A DNA stretch of 64,000 bases from Neorhizobium galegae bv. orientalis str. HAMBI 540 (GTDB lineage: Bacteria; Pseudomonadota; Alphaproteobacteria; Rhizobiales; Rhizobiaceae), in the NCBI RefSeq assembly GCF_000731315.1, contig NZ_HG938353.1, positions 2,790,001 through 2,854,000 on the forward strand, in the 5' to 3' direction. Below the pieces are notes generated by a model. The model worked only from the letters and a program-made list of their open reading frames with translations, was not told the DNA's origin and did no database searches. Shown in pieces: positions 36,510 through 45,981 of the stretch (its first letter is position 1; each line of letters opens with the position of its first letter). The position numbers and the translations under genes were made by a program.

Positions 36510-37808
36510 TTAATCTTCAAACGGGTCGGTCACAAGTATGGTGTCGTCCCGCTCCGGGCTGGTGGAAAGTAGAGCAACCGGCGCACCGATCAATTCCTCG
36601 ACCTGGCGGACATATTTGATCGCCTGGGCTGGCAGATCCGCCCAGGAACGTGCCCCGACCGTCGATTCCTTCCAGCCTTCGAGGGTGACATAGATCGGCT
36701 CGACGCGAGCCTGGGCGCCCTGGCTTGCCGGAAGATGGTCGATCTGCTCGCCGTCGAGCATGTAGCCGACGCAGATCTTCAGCTCGTCGAGACCATCGAG
36801 CACGTCGAGCTTGGTGAGCGCGATGCCGGTGATGCCGTTGGTGGCAACTGACTGGCGCACGAGCGCTGCGTCGAACCAGCCGCAACGGCGCTTGCGGCCG
36901 GTCACAGTGCCGAATTCATGGCCCTTCTCGCCAAGGAACTGGCCGATCTCGTCCTTCAGCTCGGTCGGGAACGGGCCTTCACCGACGCGGGTCGTGTAGG
37001 CCTTGGTGATGCCGAGGATATAACCGAGCGCGCCCGGCCCCATGCCGGAGCCGGCAGACGCCTGGCCGGCAACCGTGTTCGACGAGGTGACGAACGGATA
37101 GGTACCGTGGTCGATATCGAGCAGCGACCCTTGAGCGCCTTCGAAAAGAATGCGCGCGCCCTTGCGGCGCTGCTTGTCGAGCAGTTCCCAGACGGTTTCG
37201 CGGAAGGGCAGCACACGGTCGGCGACCGAGGTCAATTCCTGCATGATCGCCTCGTGCGAAACTTCCTTCTCTCCGAGACCACGGCGCAACGCGTTATGGT
37301 GGGTGAGGATACGATCGACCTTGCCCGGCAGCGTCTCCATGTCGGCAAGGTCCATGACGCGGATCGCGCGGCGGCCGACCTTGTCTTCATATGCCGGGCC
37401 GATGCCGCGGCGGGTCGTGCCGATCTTGGTGCCGCTGTTGGAGGCCGCATCTTCGCGCATGCCGTCGAGCTCGCGGTGCAGCGACAGAATCAGCGTAGCG
37501 TTATCGGCGACTCGCAGGTTCTCGGGCGTGACCTTGACGCCCTGCGCGCCCAGCTTTTCGATTTCGGCCAACAGCGCATGCGGGTCAAGGACGACGCCGT
37601 TGCCGATCACGGCGATCTTGCCGGGACGAACGATGCCCGAGGGCAGCAGCGAAAGCTTATAGCTGATGCCATCGATGACGAGCGTATGGCCGGCATTGTG
37701 ACCGCCCTGGAAACGCACCACGATATCGGCACGTTCAGAAAGCCAATCGACGATCTTGCCCTTGCCTTCGTCACCCCATTGCGAACCAACCACGACTACG
37801 TTCGTCAT
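36510..37808 (-). CDS. purA: Adenylosuccinate synthetase
   Basis: 432 aa from ATG 37808; the longer upstream frame is not supported because conserved PurA begins [25 protein letters not shown] (12-18) is the GTP-binding loop. Other signatures are [41 protein letters not shown] and [10 protein letters not shown]. It joins IMP and aspartate with GTP in AMP synthesis. All catalytic elements are intact. Confidence 0.98.
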   Translation of the reverse strand: MTNVVVVGSQWGDEGKGKIVDWLSERADIVVRFQGGHNAGHTLVIDGISYKLSLLPSGIVRPGKIAVIGNGVVLDPHALLAEIEKLGAQGVKVTPENLRVADNATLILSLHRELDGMREDAASNSGTKIGTTRRGIGPAYEDKVGRRAIRVMDLADMETLPGKVDRILTHHNALRRGLGEKEVSHEAIMQELTSVADRVLPFRETVWELLDKQRRKGARILFEGAQGSLLDIDHGTYPFVTSSNTVAGQASAGSGMGPGALGYILGITKAYTTRVGEGPFPTELKDEIGQFLGEKGHEFGTVTGRKRRCGWFDAALVRQSVATNGITGIALTKLDVLDGLDELKICVGYMLDGEQIDHLPASQGAQARVEPIYVTLEGWKESTVGARSWADLPAQAIKYVRQVEELIGAPVALLSTSPERDDTILVTDPFED

Positions 37809-37992
37809 CTGCGTTTCCTGTATTGCGGGCAAAGCCCCACGCGACCACACGCGCACCTTCCGTAGATCAATATTGATATACGGTCGATGCGCCAATTTGA
37901 TTTTGCATGCACTGCCTTTGGCGGATGGAACCTGCTCAGAGGCATTGCAAACGGCCGCATCTATAAAGCCTCGTCAGACGGAAAGCGACCTG

Positions 37993-38025
37993 TTTGTCAC
38001 TCGGCCGTGGTTTTTACGTGACAAA
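37993..38025. promoter_or_regulatory. 8-bp inverted repeat in the purA-DMT intergenic region
   Basis: TTTGTCAC (37993-38000) and GTGACAAA (38018-38025) are perfect arms separated by 17 nt. The pair lies 74-106 nt upstream of the DMT transporter start and could be an operator for it. No regulator is adjacent. Confidence 0.3.
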
Positions 38026-38098
38026 AGCGTGGACCGCACGCTATTTCCCCGGCCGTTACCCCTGAAACCACCGTCATTTTCCGGCGCCGGAGACCATC

Positions 38099-38989
38099 TT
38101 GCATAAAAAGGCCTATCTCTCGCTCGTCATTGCAACCCTGGCCTGGGGCGGCAATGCGGTAGCGGGCAAGCTCGCCGTCGGCCATGTGAGCCCGATGATG
38201 CTGACCTTCTGGCGCTGGTTTTTCGCCGTCGCCATCATCTTCGCCATCTCCGTACCGCAGCTCATCAAGGACTGGCCGGTCGTCAGGAAGAACCTGCCGA
38301 TTCTCCTGTTCCTCGGCGTCGTCGGCTATGTCGTCTTCAACGGTGCGCTCTATACCGCCGTCAACTACACGACGGCGATCAACGTGACGGTCGAGCAGGC
38401 GGTCATCCCGATGCTGATCTTCGTCATCAACTTCGCCCTGTTCCGGATGAAAGTCTCCTGGGCGCAAATCCTCGGCTTCACCCTGACGCTTCTCGGCGGC
38501 ATCATCACCGCCATCCACGGCGACTTGAGCGCGCTGGTGACGCTGACCGTCAACTTCGGCGATGCGATCATGATGATCGCCGTCGTCGCCTATGCAATCT
38601 ACACGGTGGCGCTCAGATGGCGCCCGAAGATCGACTGGCGAACGCTGATGGCGGTCCCGGCCTTCTTCGCAATGGTCTTCTCGCTGCCGCTGGTGTTCTG
38701 GGAATATTCGGCCGATCGCGTGATCTGGCCAGATGCGGAAGGATGGGTCGTGGTGCTCTATACGGGGATCTTCGCCTCGCTGATCGCGCAGGTGCTCTAC
38801 ATCAAGGGCGTCGAGGAGATCGGCGCCAACCGGGCCGGGTTGTTCATCAATCTCGTGCCGGTGTTCGGCACTCTGCTCTCGGTCGCCATCATCGGCGAGA
38901 GCCTGCAGCTCTTCCATGTTGTCGCGCTGGCGCTGGCGCTCGGCGGCATCGCCATTGCGGAATGGGGAAAACCTCATATAAACCGGTAG
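38099..38989 (+). CDS. EamA/DMT-family transporter
   Basis: 296 aa from TTG 38099, with GGAGA 8-9 nt upstream; no upstream alternative fits better. Ten TM helices in two EamA repeats are visible, the first beginning LSLVIATLAWGGNAVAGK and the second EIGANRAGLFINLVPVFGTLLSVAIIGE. It is an inner-membrane metabolite exporter of unknown substrate. It is divergent from purA. Confidence 0.92.
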   Translation: MHKKAYLSLVIATLAWGGNAVAGKLAVGHVSPMMLTFWRWFFAVAIIFAISVPQLIKDWPVVRKNLPILLFLGVVGYVVFNGALYTAVNYTTAINVTVEQAVIPMLIFVINFALFRMKVSWAQILGFTLTLLGGIITAIHGDLSALVTLTVNFGDAIMMIAVVAYAIYTVALRWRPKIDWRTLMAVPAFFAMVFSLPLVFWEYSADRVIWPDAEGWVVVLYTGIFASLIAQVLYIKGVEEIGANRAGLFINLVPVFGTLLSVAIIGESLQLFHVVALALALGGIAIAEWGKPHINR

Positions 38990-39003
38990 TCTTGCTGAAA
39001 ATG

Positions 39004-39041
39004 AAAACCGCCGGCCCTTGCAAAGGAGCCGGCGGTTTTCA
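39004..39041. terminator. Terminator between the DMT transporter and the chemoreceptor
   Basis: AAAACCGCCGGC (39004-39015) pairs perfectly with GCCGGCGGTTTT (39028-39039), a 12-bp stem with a 12-nt loop. It serves the DMT gene and, in the other direction, possibly the chemoreceptor gene. Confidence 0.9.
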
Positions 39042-39110
39042 AATCCTCGACCGAGGAAATCCCGCCACCTGCAAAGGCATTAGGCAGGATCCGGTTGGTC
39101 GCGGTGCTCC

Positions 39111-41372
39111 TTAGCTGGCCATCGCCAGTCGTCCGGGGGCGAACGAGCGCTGATCGCGCACGTTGTTTCGGCTCACTTCGAAGCGCGCCAGCAGTTCGGA
39201 AAGGCGGCTGCTTTCCTGCGCCAGAGTAGCGCCGGCCGCATTCATTTCTTCGACCATGGCGGCGTTCTGCTGGGTCATCTGGTCCATGTGGTTCACGGAC
39301 GTGTTGATTTCCGAGAGACCTAACGCCTGCTCGTTTGCCGCGATGGCGATCGCCTCCATATGCTGGTTGACCGCCGCGACAAGCTTGGCAATCTCCTTGA
39401 GACCGTCGCCGGTATCATTGACGAGAACCACGCCCTGATTGACGGCTGCTTCGGAATTGCCGATCAGCGTCTTGATCTCCTTGGCGGCCTTGGCCGAGCG
39501 CTGCGCCAGTTCGCGGACTTCCTGGGCAACGACCGCGAATCCCTTGCCCGCCTCGCCTGCGCGGGCAGCTTCCACGCCTGCGTTAAGGGCAAGCAGGTTG
39601 GTCTGGAACGCGATCTCGTCGATGACGCCGATGATCTGGCTGATCTGGTTCGACGCCATCTCGATCTTCTGCATCGCATTGACCGCATTGGAAACGACTG
39701 TGCTGGAGTTTTGGGCGCGGGAGCTCGCATCGCGGACGATTTCCCGTGCTTCGCTCGCCCTTTCGGAGGTTTGCTTCACATTGGTCGTCACCTCTTCCAA
39801 TGCCGCCGCTGTCTGCTCCAGTGATGCGGCCTGCTGTTCCGTGCGCTTCGAAAGCTGGTCGGAAGCAGTCGAGATTTCGTCGCTGCCGCTGCGAACACCC
39901 TGGGCGGTCAAGTTCACGCCTTCGAGCGCGGTGCGCAACTGGCGGACCGAGCTGTTGAAGTCATGACGCAAGGATTCGAACTGCGCGGAAAATTGCCTGT
40001 CGATCTCACACAGCAGATCGCCGGCGGCAAGGCGCTGCAGGCCGGAGGCGAGTTCCGAGGTGGCCTGGGTCAGCCGCTCCTCGGCTTCGGACTCTGCCCT
40101 GCGCTGGAATTCGACGCGTTCGGCTTCCGCCGCCTTGCGTGAGCTTTCCGCATCCGCCTCGAGCTGGCGGTTCTGCTGCCCTGCCTCGCGGAAGATTTCC
40201 ACCGCGCGTGCCATGTCGCCGATCTCGTCGGTGCGAGCAGCACCCGGGATTTCGACGGAAAGGTCGCCGCCGGCGAGCGTACGCATTACACCCGTCAACC
40301 GGCTGATCGGATTGGCGATCCGCACGATGACCGTGTAGATGCCGAGAAGCGAAAGCGCAAAAGCGATGAGGGTCGCAACGCTATAGATGGTGATGGACTG
40401 CTTTGCGGAAGCAACCTCCTCCGCCGTCAGCCTCGTCATCTCGTCGAGCGCGGCGGAGGCCATATCGGCAATCGAAGCCTGTGCGGGCGCGGCAGGCTTG
40501 CGCCAGTCGTCGACCGCCATATCGAAGGGCTTGCCAGCTTGAAACGCCTTCAGGGCGCCATTGCGCTGTTCGGCATAAGGTCCGGCGAAATAGGTCGTTT
40601 GTGCCGTCCGATAGAGCGTCTTGATCTTTTCCGGCGTCGTCTCCGCGTTGGAAAGCTGGGTAATGACATCCCACGCCGTTGCCACGCGTGCATCCTGAAC
40701 CGCGATTTCCGTCAGCTTGTCAGCGGCAAGCGGCTGCTTGGCAATTAGGGCACTGACGAAGGTGGAGTTGGCGGTGCCGAGCTGCGTGCGCGCCGTCCAG
40801 GCAAGGGAGCGGATCTGGGTGAACATGATCATCCCCGGCCCGCGCGCATTGATGGTGGCCTCGACCTGATTGGCGGCCTTTTCGAGATCGGCCAGCATCG
40901 TATCGGCAAGTCCGAGCACGGCCTTGCCGAGTGCCGGATCGCGATCCTTGACCGCCTGCATCAGCGCGGTGTCGACAGTCGCACGATAACCCGCCCACTG
41001 CGTGTAGGCGTTGAGGACGGGAGAGATCGCGTTGCGCAGGTTCACCTGTTCGATGTTGGCGGTCAGGGTCCTTACCGCCGAGAAGGCCTTGTCCATCGAC
41101 TCGCGGCCGGTATCCATGTTCTTGCGGCTGGACGCGACCTCGGCAGGGTCCATCTTGATGGCCGAAGATATGCCGCCGCGCTCGCCGCGCAGTCCGATCA
41201 GCGCATTGAAAAGCGCTTCGTCGAGCTGTGCCAGTTCCGAGAGCCGGGTGGAGTTTCGGTAGCGGTCTATCTCTTGGGATAGCATTTTGCCCACGAGACC
41301 CAAAATGCCGAGGCTCAAGACAACAAAAGCCAATATCAAAGTATGCTTGATTGAAATCCGCACCTGCATCAC
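39111..41372 (-). CDS. Methyl-accepting chemotaxis protein
   Basis: 753 aa (MMQ start; 41369 is equally likely). An N-terminal TM helix (~8-30), a ~290-aa periplasmic four-helix ligand-binding region rich in Ala/Thr, a second TM helix near residue 325-350, then HAMP (VRIANPISRLTGVMRTLAGGD). The C-terminal signalling domain has the hairpin tip ALNAGVEAARAGEAGKGFAVV. There is no C-terminal CheR-tethering pentapeptide. The ligand is unknown. Single gene with a convergent neighbour. Confidence 0.95.
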   Translation of the reverse strand: MMQVRISIKHTLILAFVVLSLGILGLVGKMLSQEIDRYRNSTRLSELAQLDEALFNALIGLRGERGGISSAIKMDPAEVASSRKNMDTGRESMDKAFSAVRTLTANIEQVNLRNAISPVLNAYTQWAGYRATVDTALMQAVKDRDPALGKAVLGLADTMLADLEKAANQVEATINARGPGMIMFTQIRSLAWTARTQLGTANSTFVSALIAKQPLAADKLTEIAVQDARVATAWDVITQLSNAETTPEKIKTLYRTAQTTYFAGPYAEQRNGALKAFQAGKPFDMAVDDWRKPAAPAQASIADMASAALDEMTRLTAEEVASAKQSITIYSVATLIAFALSLLGIYTVIVRIANPISRLTGVMRTLAGGDLSVEIPGAARTDEIGDMARAVEIFREAGQQNRQLEADAESSRKAAEAERVEFQRRAESEAEERLTQATSELASGLQRLAAGDLLCEIDRQFSAQFESLRHDFNSSVRQLRTALEGVNLTAQGVRSGSDEISTASDQLSKRTEQQAASLEQTAAALEEVTTNVKQTSERASEAREIVRDASSRAQNSSTVVSNAVNAMQKIEMASNQISQIIGVIDEIAFQTNLLALNAGVEAARAGEAGKGFAVVAQEVRELAQRSAKAAKEIKTLIGNSEAAVNQGVVLVNDTGDGLKEIAKLVAAVNQHMEAIAIAANEQALGLSEINTSVNHMDQMTQQNAAMVEEMNAAGATLAQESSRLSELLARFEVSRNNVRDQRSFAPGRLAMAS

Positions 41373-41549
41373 TCCTTATTTCAAACAACCGCCGAGGGTT
41401 GGCTGGTTCGGCGGCTTTCCGGACTTTGGACGGGAAAGATCGCCTAACCTCGCGTAGAACGTTAAATATTCAATTAAATACAAAGCGTTCCGGAAGCCTG
41501 CGGAATCATTTTGCAAACCTGAAGCATCGCAATTGCCGAATGGCGAAAA

Positions 41550-41580
41550 CCCGCCTCCCCATGGAAGGAAGGCGGGCCGG
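41550..41580 (-). terminator. Terminator downstream of the small secreted peptide gene
   Basis: CCCGCCT (41550-41556) and AGGCGGG (41570-41576) make a 7-bp stem with a 13-nt loop. In the - direction it is followed by TTTTC, which fits the gene ending at 41625. Confidence 0.6.
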
Positions 41581-41624
41581 TCCGTCGTGCTGCAACGGAC
41601 GGGAGCGAGGAGAGTCGCTCCGGA

Positions 41625-41846
41625 TCAGATGTGGTGATAGGTCGGAATGATCGCAGGACGTTTGTGGATCGGGCTCTGCGCCTGATTGCCGGATAGCAAC
41701 CTATCTTTCATCGCGCCTTCATGGCGTTCGGTTGCCACATTTTCGGACAGCACGCGAGCGAAACCGCCGACACCCGCTGCCCGCGATTCCTTGCCGACAA
41801 TAAGCACTGTCAGGACGATTGCGGAGATTATGAGCTTCTTGATCAT
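41625..41846 (-). CDS. Small secreted peptide, function unknown
   Basis: 73 aa. A short basic start (MIKK), a hydrophobic helix (LIISAIVLTVLIVG) and a probable Sec cleavage near ESRAA, leaving a ~50-aa mature peptide without Cys and with His near the end (TYHHI). A terminator lies downstream, which supports a real transcription unit. Homology is not recognised and the ribosome site is weak. Confidence 0.5.
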   Translation of the reverse strand: MIKKLIISAIVLTVLIVGKESRAAGVGGFARVLSENVATERHEGAMKDRLLSGNQAQSPIHKRPAIIPTYHHI

Positions 41847-42029
41847 GGCTCTGCACCCTGTTTCTTCGGATGGCTTGGATGCCGTTTCTTGAGTGGCTTC
41901 ATCCTATCCAGACGCTATTTCGGGCCGCTTAAACCGAAAGATGCAATTTTAGTGAAATCAGCTTTTTTCCCGACTTGGCACAGAAGGCTCGAAACAGCGC
42001 ACTCAAAAAGGCAGCAGACTAGGCGGAAA

Positions 42030-42041
42030 TTGATGCTTTTC
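42030..42041. promoter_or_regulatory. 12-mer shared with the divergent-operon promoter, copy 1
   Basis: TTGATGCTTTTC occurs here, 56 nt upstream of the creatininase start, and again at 43953-43964 upstream of the ABC operon. An identical 12-mer in these two leaders suggests a common regulator, most simply the LysR protein between them. Confidence 0.5.
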
Positions 42042-42096
42042 GAGGTGTGCCCGATCTCCTACCCCTCAAAAACGAGATGCAGAAAGGCAGGACAGC

Positions 42097-42885
42097 ATGG
42101 CCAAACCATTTTACTGGAACGAACTCAACACACTCGATTTCGCCGGCCTTTCGCCCGACAAGACCATCGCCATCCTGCCGATCGCTTCCACCGAGCAGCA
42201 CGGTCCGCACCTGCCGATCGCAACAGACGTGGCGATCGCCAACGGCATGCTGGCCGAATTGAAGAAGCAGCGCCCCGAAGACCTCGATTTCCTCGTTCTG
42301 CCGACCCAGGAAATCGGCAAGGCGAACGAACACGTCTACGGGCCTGGCTCGCTGTCCTTCGGGCCGGAAATCCTGATCCCCGCCTGGACCGCGATCGGCG
42401 CCAAGGTGGCGGAAGCAGGCGTGAAGAAGCTCGTTTTCGTCAATTCGCATGGCGGCAATGTCGATATCATGAGCATCGTCGGTCGCGAGTTGCGCGTCCG
42501 TTACAAGATGGCCGTGATCGGCACGCAATGGGGACGCTTCGGGCACCCGCCGGGCCTGATCAGCGAGCACGAGCAGAAATACGGCATCCATGGCGGCGAA
42601 GTCGAAACCTCGCTGATGCTGCATTTCCGCCCCGAACTGGTCCGGATGGAGAACGCGCAGAACTTCGTCTCCAAAGCGGAAAGCCGCTCGAAATACATGC
42701 AGCCGGCCCCGCCGCACGTGCTGTCCTGGGTGGCGCACGACCTGAACCCCAACGGCGTCGTCGGCGACGCCTCGAAGGGCACCGCCGAAAAGGGCGCGGC
42801 TATCTGCCGCCATCAGGTCGCGGGCTTCATCGAGATGCTGCGGGAATTCGAAACATTCCCGCTAGACGAACTCTATTCCCGCTAA
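42097..42885 (+). CDS. Creatininase-family amidohydrolase
   Basis: 262 aa. The family metal-site motifs are ILPIASTEQHGPHLP (Glu33, His35), FVNSHGGNVD and HGGEVETSLML, so the active site appears complete. Family members hydrolyse cyclic or linear amides: creatinine, the formamide in riboflavin/F420 and 7,8-didemethyl-8-hydroxy-5-deazariboflavin pathways, and mycofactocin peptide. Here the context (ABC importer, cytosine-deaminase-like hydrolase, FAD oxidase) points to catabolism of an N-containing ring or amide, not yet identified. Confidence 0.9.
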   Translation: MAKPFYWNELNTLDFAGLSPDKTIAILPIASTEQHGPHLPIATDVAIANGMLAELKKQRPEDLDFLVLPTQEIGKANEHVYGPGSLSFGPEILIPAWTAIGAKVAEAGVKKLVFVNSHGGNVDIMSIVGRELRVRYKMAVIGTQWGRFGHPPGLISEHEQKYGIHGGEVETSLMLHFRPELVRMENAQNFVSKAESRSKYMQPAPPHVLSWVAHDLNPNGVVGDASKGTAEKGAAICRHQVAGFIEMLREFETFPLDELYSR

Positions 42886-43853
42886 CTTTCGTCGCGCTGC
42901 GCGTCCCGGCCATGCGGCTGGGGCGGCAGATGGCCCTTGGCCTGCAATTCGGCGACCATTGCGGCAAGCTCCGACAGCAGGAATTCCACGAACAGGCTGG
43001 TCGCCGTATCGAGCGTGGTGCGCGCGCGGGCGAAAAGCTTCATCGGCTGGTGGCGCGCGTGCGGGTTGGCAATCGGCCGGAAGATCAGCTCGCCGCGACG
43101 GCATTCCGACAACACGTCGAGGGGATTGAGCAGCGTCAGGCCGGTGCCCGCCTTGACCAGCTTCTTCAGCATTTCCGAGGCATTGCTTTCCACGAGAGGC
43201 TCCACCGCGACCGACAGCGGCGATAGCGCGAGGTTGATGATGTTGCGCAAACTGGTGCCCGACTGTGCAAGCACAAGCGGCTCCTGCACGACATCCGCAA
43301 GATCGACCGGCCCCTCTTCCACCGCCAGCCGATGGCCCGGCGGCATCACCACGCCGATCGGTATGTCGAAGTTGGCGAGCGTGCGAATGCCGGGCGTCGC
43401 CGGGATGTTGAAGCCAAGCCCGAAATCCACCTCCCCGGTGATGACAGGCTGCATCGTGTTCGACGGCCCGTCATTGCGCAGATGAACCCGCACGCGCGGA
43501 TGCTGCGCGACGAAGCGGGCTATGATCTCGGGGAGCGGCCCTGCGGCGAGCCCGACCGTCGAAACGAGTGTCACCTTGCCGGCCTGCGGCATCTTGAGAC
43601 CGCGAATGCGCGCTTCCATCCGTTCATAAGTCTTCAATACGTCCCGGATGTGTTCGATACAGAGCTCGCCAGCCGCCGTCAGCTTCAGCCCGCGCGGCAT
43701 CCGCTCGAAGAGCGGCGCCCCGAACTCTTCCTCCAAGGCCAGAATCTGCCGATTGATCGCCGACGACGCGACGTTCAGCCGGGCCGCCGCCTTGCGGATC
43801 GATCCGCAACGGGCGATCTCGTCGATATATTGAAGTTTTCGCGAGTGCAGCAT
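42882..43853 (-). CDS. LysR-family transcriptional regulator
   Basis: 323 aa. The N-terminal winged HTH (KLQYIDEIARCGSIRKAAARL, then SSAINRQILALEEEFGAPLFER) is typical, followed by the type-2 periplasmic-binding-like effector domain. The last ~20 residues are a basic/polar extension. Its stop overlaps the creatininase end by 4 nt (convergent), and it is divergent from the ABC operon, so it is the likely regulator of both. Confidence 0.93.
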   Translation of the reverse strand: MLHSRKLQYIDEIARCGSIRKAAARLNVASSAINRQILALEEEFGAPLFERMPRGLKLTAAGELCIEHIRDVLKTYERMEARIRGLKMPQAGKVTLVSTVGLAAGPLPEIIARFVAQHPRVRVHLRNDGPSNTMQPVITGEVDFGLGFNIPATPGIRTLANFDIPIGVVMPPGHRLAVEEGPVDLADVVQEPLVLAQSGTSLRNIINLALSPLSVAVEPLVESNASEMLKKLVKAGTGLTLLNPLDVLSECRRGELIFRPIANPHARHQPMKLFARARTTLDTATSLFVEFLLSELAAMVAELQAKGHLPPQPHGRDAQRDES

Positions 43854-43933
43854 TTTCTCCGAAGCCCCTCATTGCATGTTTTTTGATCATGCACCACAAT
43901 TTGGCAGGTTAAAATTCGAGCGCTGCCCTAAAG

Positions 43934-43964
43934 GCATCAATGTGAACGAATTTTGATGCTTTTC
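43934..43964. promoter_or_regulatory. Candidate LysR operator: inverted GCATCAA/TTGATGC plus second 12-mer copy
   Basis: GCATCAA (43934-43940) and TTGATGC (43953-43959) form a 7-bp inverted repeat with a 12-nt spacer. The right arm begins the 12-mer TTGATGCTTTTC that also occurs at 42030. It lies between the LysR start (43853) and the ABC operon start (44045). Confidence 0.55.
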
Positions 43965-44044
43965 AAAGAGCAACGCAACCGTACAAATGCTGATCATAAG
44001 CTGCTCTCACGATGCCGCACGGTTTAACAGGGGAACAAAGCGAC

Positions 44045-45061
44045 ATGTCCAAATCATTGATGATGAAGAGTTTTCTGGCCGCGCTCGGCCTTTCGGCGAT
44101 GGCGCTCGCCGCTCAGCCGGCTGCAGCTCTCGACGAAGTCTCATACGGCACCAACTGGCTCGCTCAGGCCGAACATGGCGGCTTCTACCAGGCCGCTGCC
44201 GATGGCACCTATGAAAAGCATGGCCTCAAGGTGAAGATCGTGCAGGGCGGGCCGAATGCCGCCAACCGCGCACTTCTGATCGCCGGCAAGGTCGATTTCT
44301 ACATGGGCGGCCCGCTCGGCGACATGGATGCCGTCAAGCAGGGCATCCCGCTGGTCAGCGTCGCCTCGATCTTCCAGAAGGACCCGCAGGTTCTGCTCGC
44401 CCATCCCGATGCCGGTGTCGAGACATTTGCGGATCTCGCCAAGATGAAGACCATCTTCATGGGCAAGGAAGGCTACACCACCTATTTCGAGTGGATGAAG
44501 AAGAACTTCAAAGGCTTCAAGGACGAGCAGTTCAAGCCCTACACGTTCAACCCGGCCCCCTTCATCGCCGATAAGGCTTCCGCACAGCAGGGTTACCTGA
44601 CCTCAGAACCCTATGAGATCGGCAAACAGGCCGGCTGGACGCCGAAAGTGTTCCTGATCGCCGATGCCGGTTACGGCCCCTATTCGACGATGATCACCAC
44701 CACGCAGACGATGATCGACAAGAAGTCGGATGTCGTGCAGCGTTTCGTCGACGCCTCGCTCGAAGGCTGGTACACTTATCTCTATGGTGACAACAAAGCC
44801 GCCAACGACTTGATCAAGAAGGACAATCCGGAAATGACGGATGGCCAGATCGCCTATTCCATCGCCAAGATGAAGGAATACGGCATCGTGGTTTCCGGCG
44901 ACGCCGAAACCAAGGGCATCGGCTGCATTACCGACGAGCGCTACAAGAAGTTCTTCGAGTCCATGGTCTCGATCGGCGTCGAACCGGCCGACCTTGATTA
45001 CAAGAAGGCCTATTCGACCAAGTTCGTCTGCAAGGGCGTCGGCATGGCGCTGAAAAAATAG
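44045..45061 (+). CDS. NMT1/SsuA-type ABC transporter substrate-binding protein
   Basis: 338 aa from ATG 44045, chosen because a canonical signal peptide follows (cleavage near AQPAAA/L). The periplasmic binding protein type-2 domain begins EVSYGTNWLAQAEHGGFYQAA and contains LKVKIVQGGPNAANRALL and GKVDFYMGG, characteristic of the NMT1/THI5-like family that binds taurine, alkanesulfonates, nitrate, riboflavin or pyrimidine precursors. The ligand is unknown; the operon suggests an N-heterocycle or amide. Confidence 0.93.
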   Translation: MSKSLMMKSFLAALGLSAMALAAQPAAALDEVSYGTNWLAQAEHGGFYQAAADGTYEKHGLKVKIVQGGPNAANRALLIAGKVDFYMGGPLGDMDAVKQGIPLVSVASIFQKDPQVLLAHPDAGVETFADLAKMKTIFMGKEGYTTYFEWMKKNFKGFKDEQFKPYTFNPAPFIADKASAQQGYLTSEPYEIGKQAGWTPKVFLIADAGYGPYSTMITTTQTMIDKKSDVVQRFVDASLEGWYTYLYGDNKAANDLIKKDNPEMTDGQIAYSIAKMKEYGIVVSGDAETKGIGCITDERYKKFFESMVSIGVEPADLDYKKAYSTKFVCKGVGMALKK

Positions 45062-45156
45062 TCTCGGAAGAGCGCAATGGTTCACTCCCTCTTTGCTGTG
45101 CCTGTCACGGGAAAGAGGGAATTGCCGCCCTGTCCCGACTAAGTTCAAGGCCCACA

Positions 45157-45981
45157 ATGAGCATGTCCCAAGCCCCGCTGATACCCGCGCCCGGGGAGAC
45201 ACGCAGACGCCCGCTGGTCGTCATGCGCTCCGTCTCGAAAATGTTCTCCAGCGGCACGCTGGCGCTCTCCGACATGTCGCTGACGGTCGAGGGCGGCGAG
45301 TTCGTCAGTCTGCTCGGTCCCTCCGGCTGCGGCAAGTCGACAGCACTGCGCATCATTGCCGGCCTCGGCGACGTCTCGACCGGCACGATCGACTGGCCAA
45401 GTTCCCGCATCAATTCCAAAGGTCTGCCGGAAGGCGACATTTCCTTCGTCTTCCAGGAGCCGACGCTGATGCCCTGGCAAACGGTGTTCGGAAACGTCTA
45501 CCTGCCGCTGAAACTGCGCGGCCTCTCCAAATCCGCCGCTCGTGACGAAATCATGAAGACGCTGGCGACCGTCGGCCTCCAGGATTTCGCCGACGCCTAT
45601 CCGCGCGAACTATCGGGCGGCATGAAGATGCGCGTCTCGATCGCCCGTGCGCTGGTCACCAAACCGAAGCTGCTCTTGATGGACGAGCCCTTCGCGGCGC
45701 TCGACGAAATCACCCGCCAGAAGCTCAACGACGACGTGCTGCGGCTGTGGCGCGAGACGGGTATCACGGTGATCTTCGTCACCCATTCCGTGTTCGAATC
45801 CGCCTATCTGTCCAACCGCATCGTGGTGATGAAGGCGCGACCCGGCCGGGTGCATGCGGATTTTCCGCTGGTCACGAGCCTCGAGCGCGATGCACGTTAC
45901 CGCACCTCGGAAGAGTACCGTCAGGCCTGCGAAAAGGTCTCGACCATGCTCATCGAAGCAATCGGCGGGGAGGAACATTGA
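45157..45981 (+). CDS. ABC transporter ATP-binding protein (SsuB/TauB-like)
   Basis: 274 aa. Walker A GPSGCGKST, Q-loop FVFQEPTLMPWQTVFGNV, signature LSGGMKMRVSIARAL and Walker B LLLMDEPFAALDE are complete. The C-terminus (VTHSVFESAYLSNRIVVMKARPGRV) matches the nitrate/sulfonate/taurine subfamily. It works with the neighbouring permease; its stop overlaps the permease ATG (TGATG at 45979). Confidence 0.95.
   Translation: MSMSQAPLIPAPGETRRRPLVVMRSVSKMFSSGTLALSDMSLTVEGGEFVSLLGPSGCGKSTALRIIAGLGDVSTGTIDWPSSRINSKGLPEGDISFVFQEPTLMPWQTVFGNVYLPLKLRGLSKSAARDEIMKTLATVGLQDFADAYPRELSGGMKMRVSIARALVTKPKLLLMDEPFAALDEITRQKLNDDVLRLWRETGITVIFVTHSVFESAYLSNRIVVMKARPGRVHADFPLVTSLERDARYRTSEEYRQACEKVSTMLIEAIGGEEH

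Noticed and set aside
41463..41477. TAAA-N7-TTAA upstream of the chemoreceptor
   Set aside because: One mismatch, AT-rich context, no independent support.
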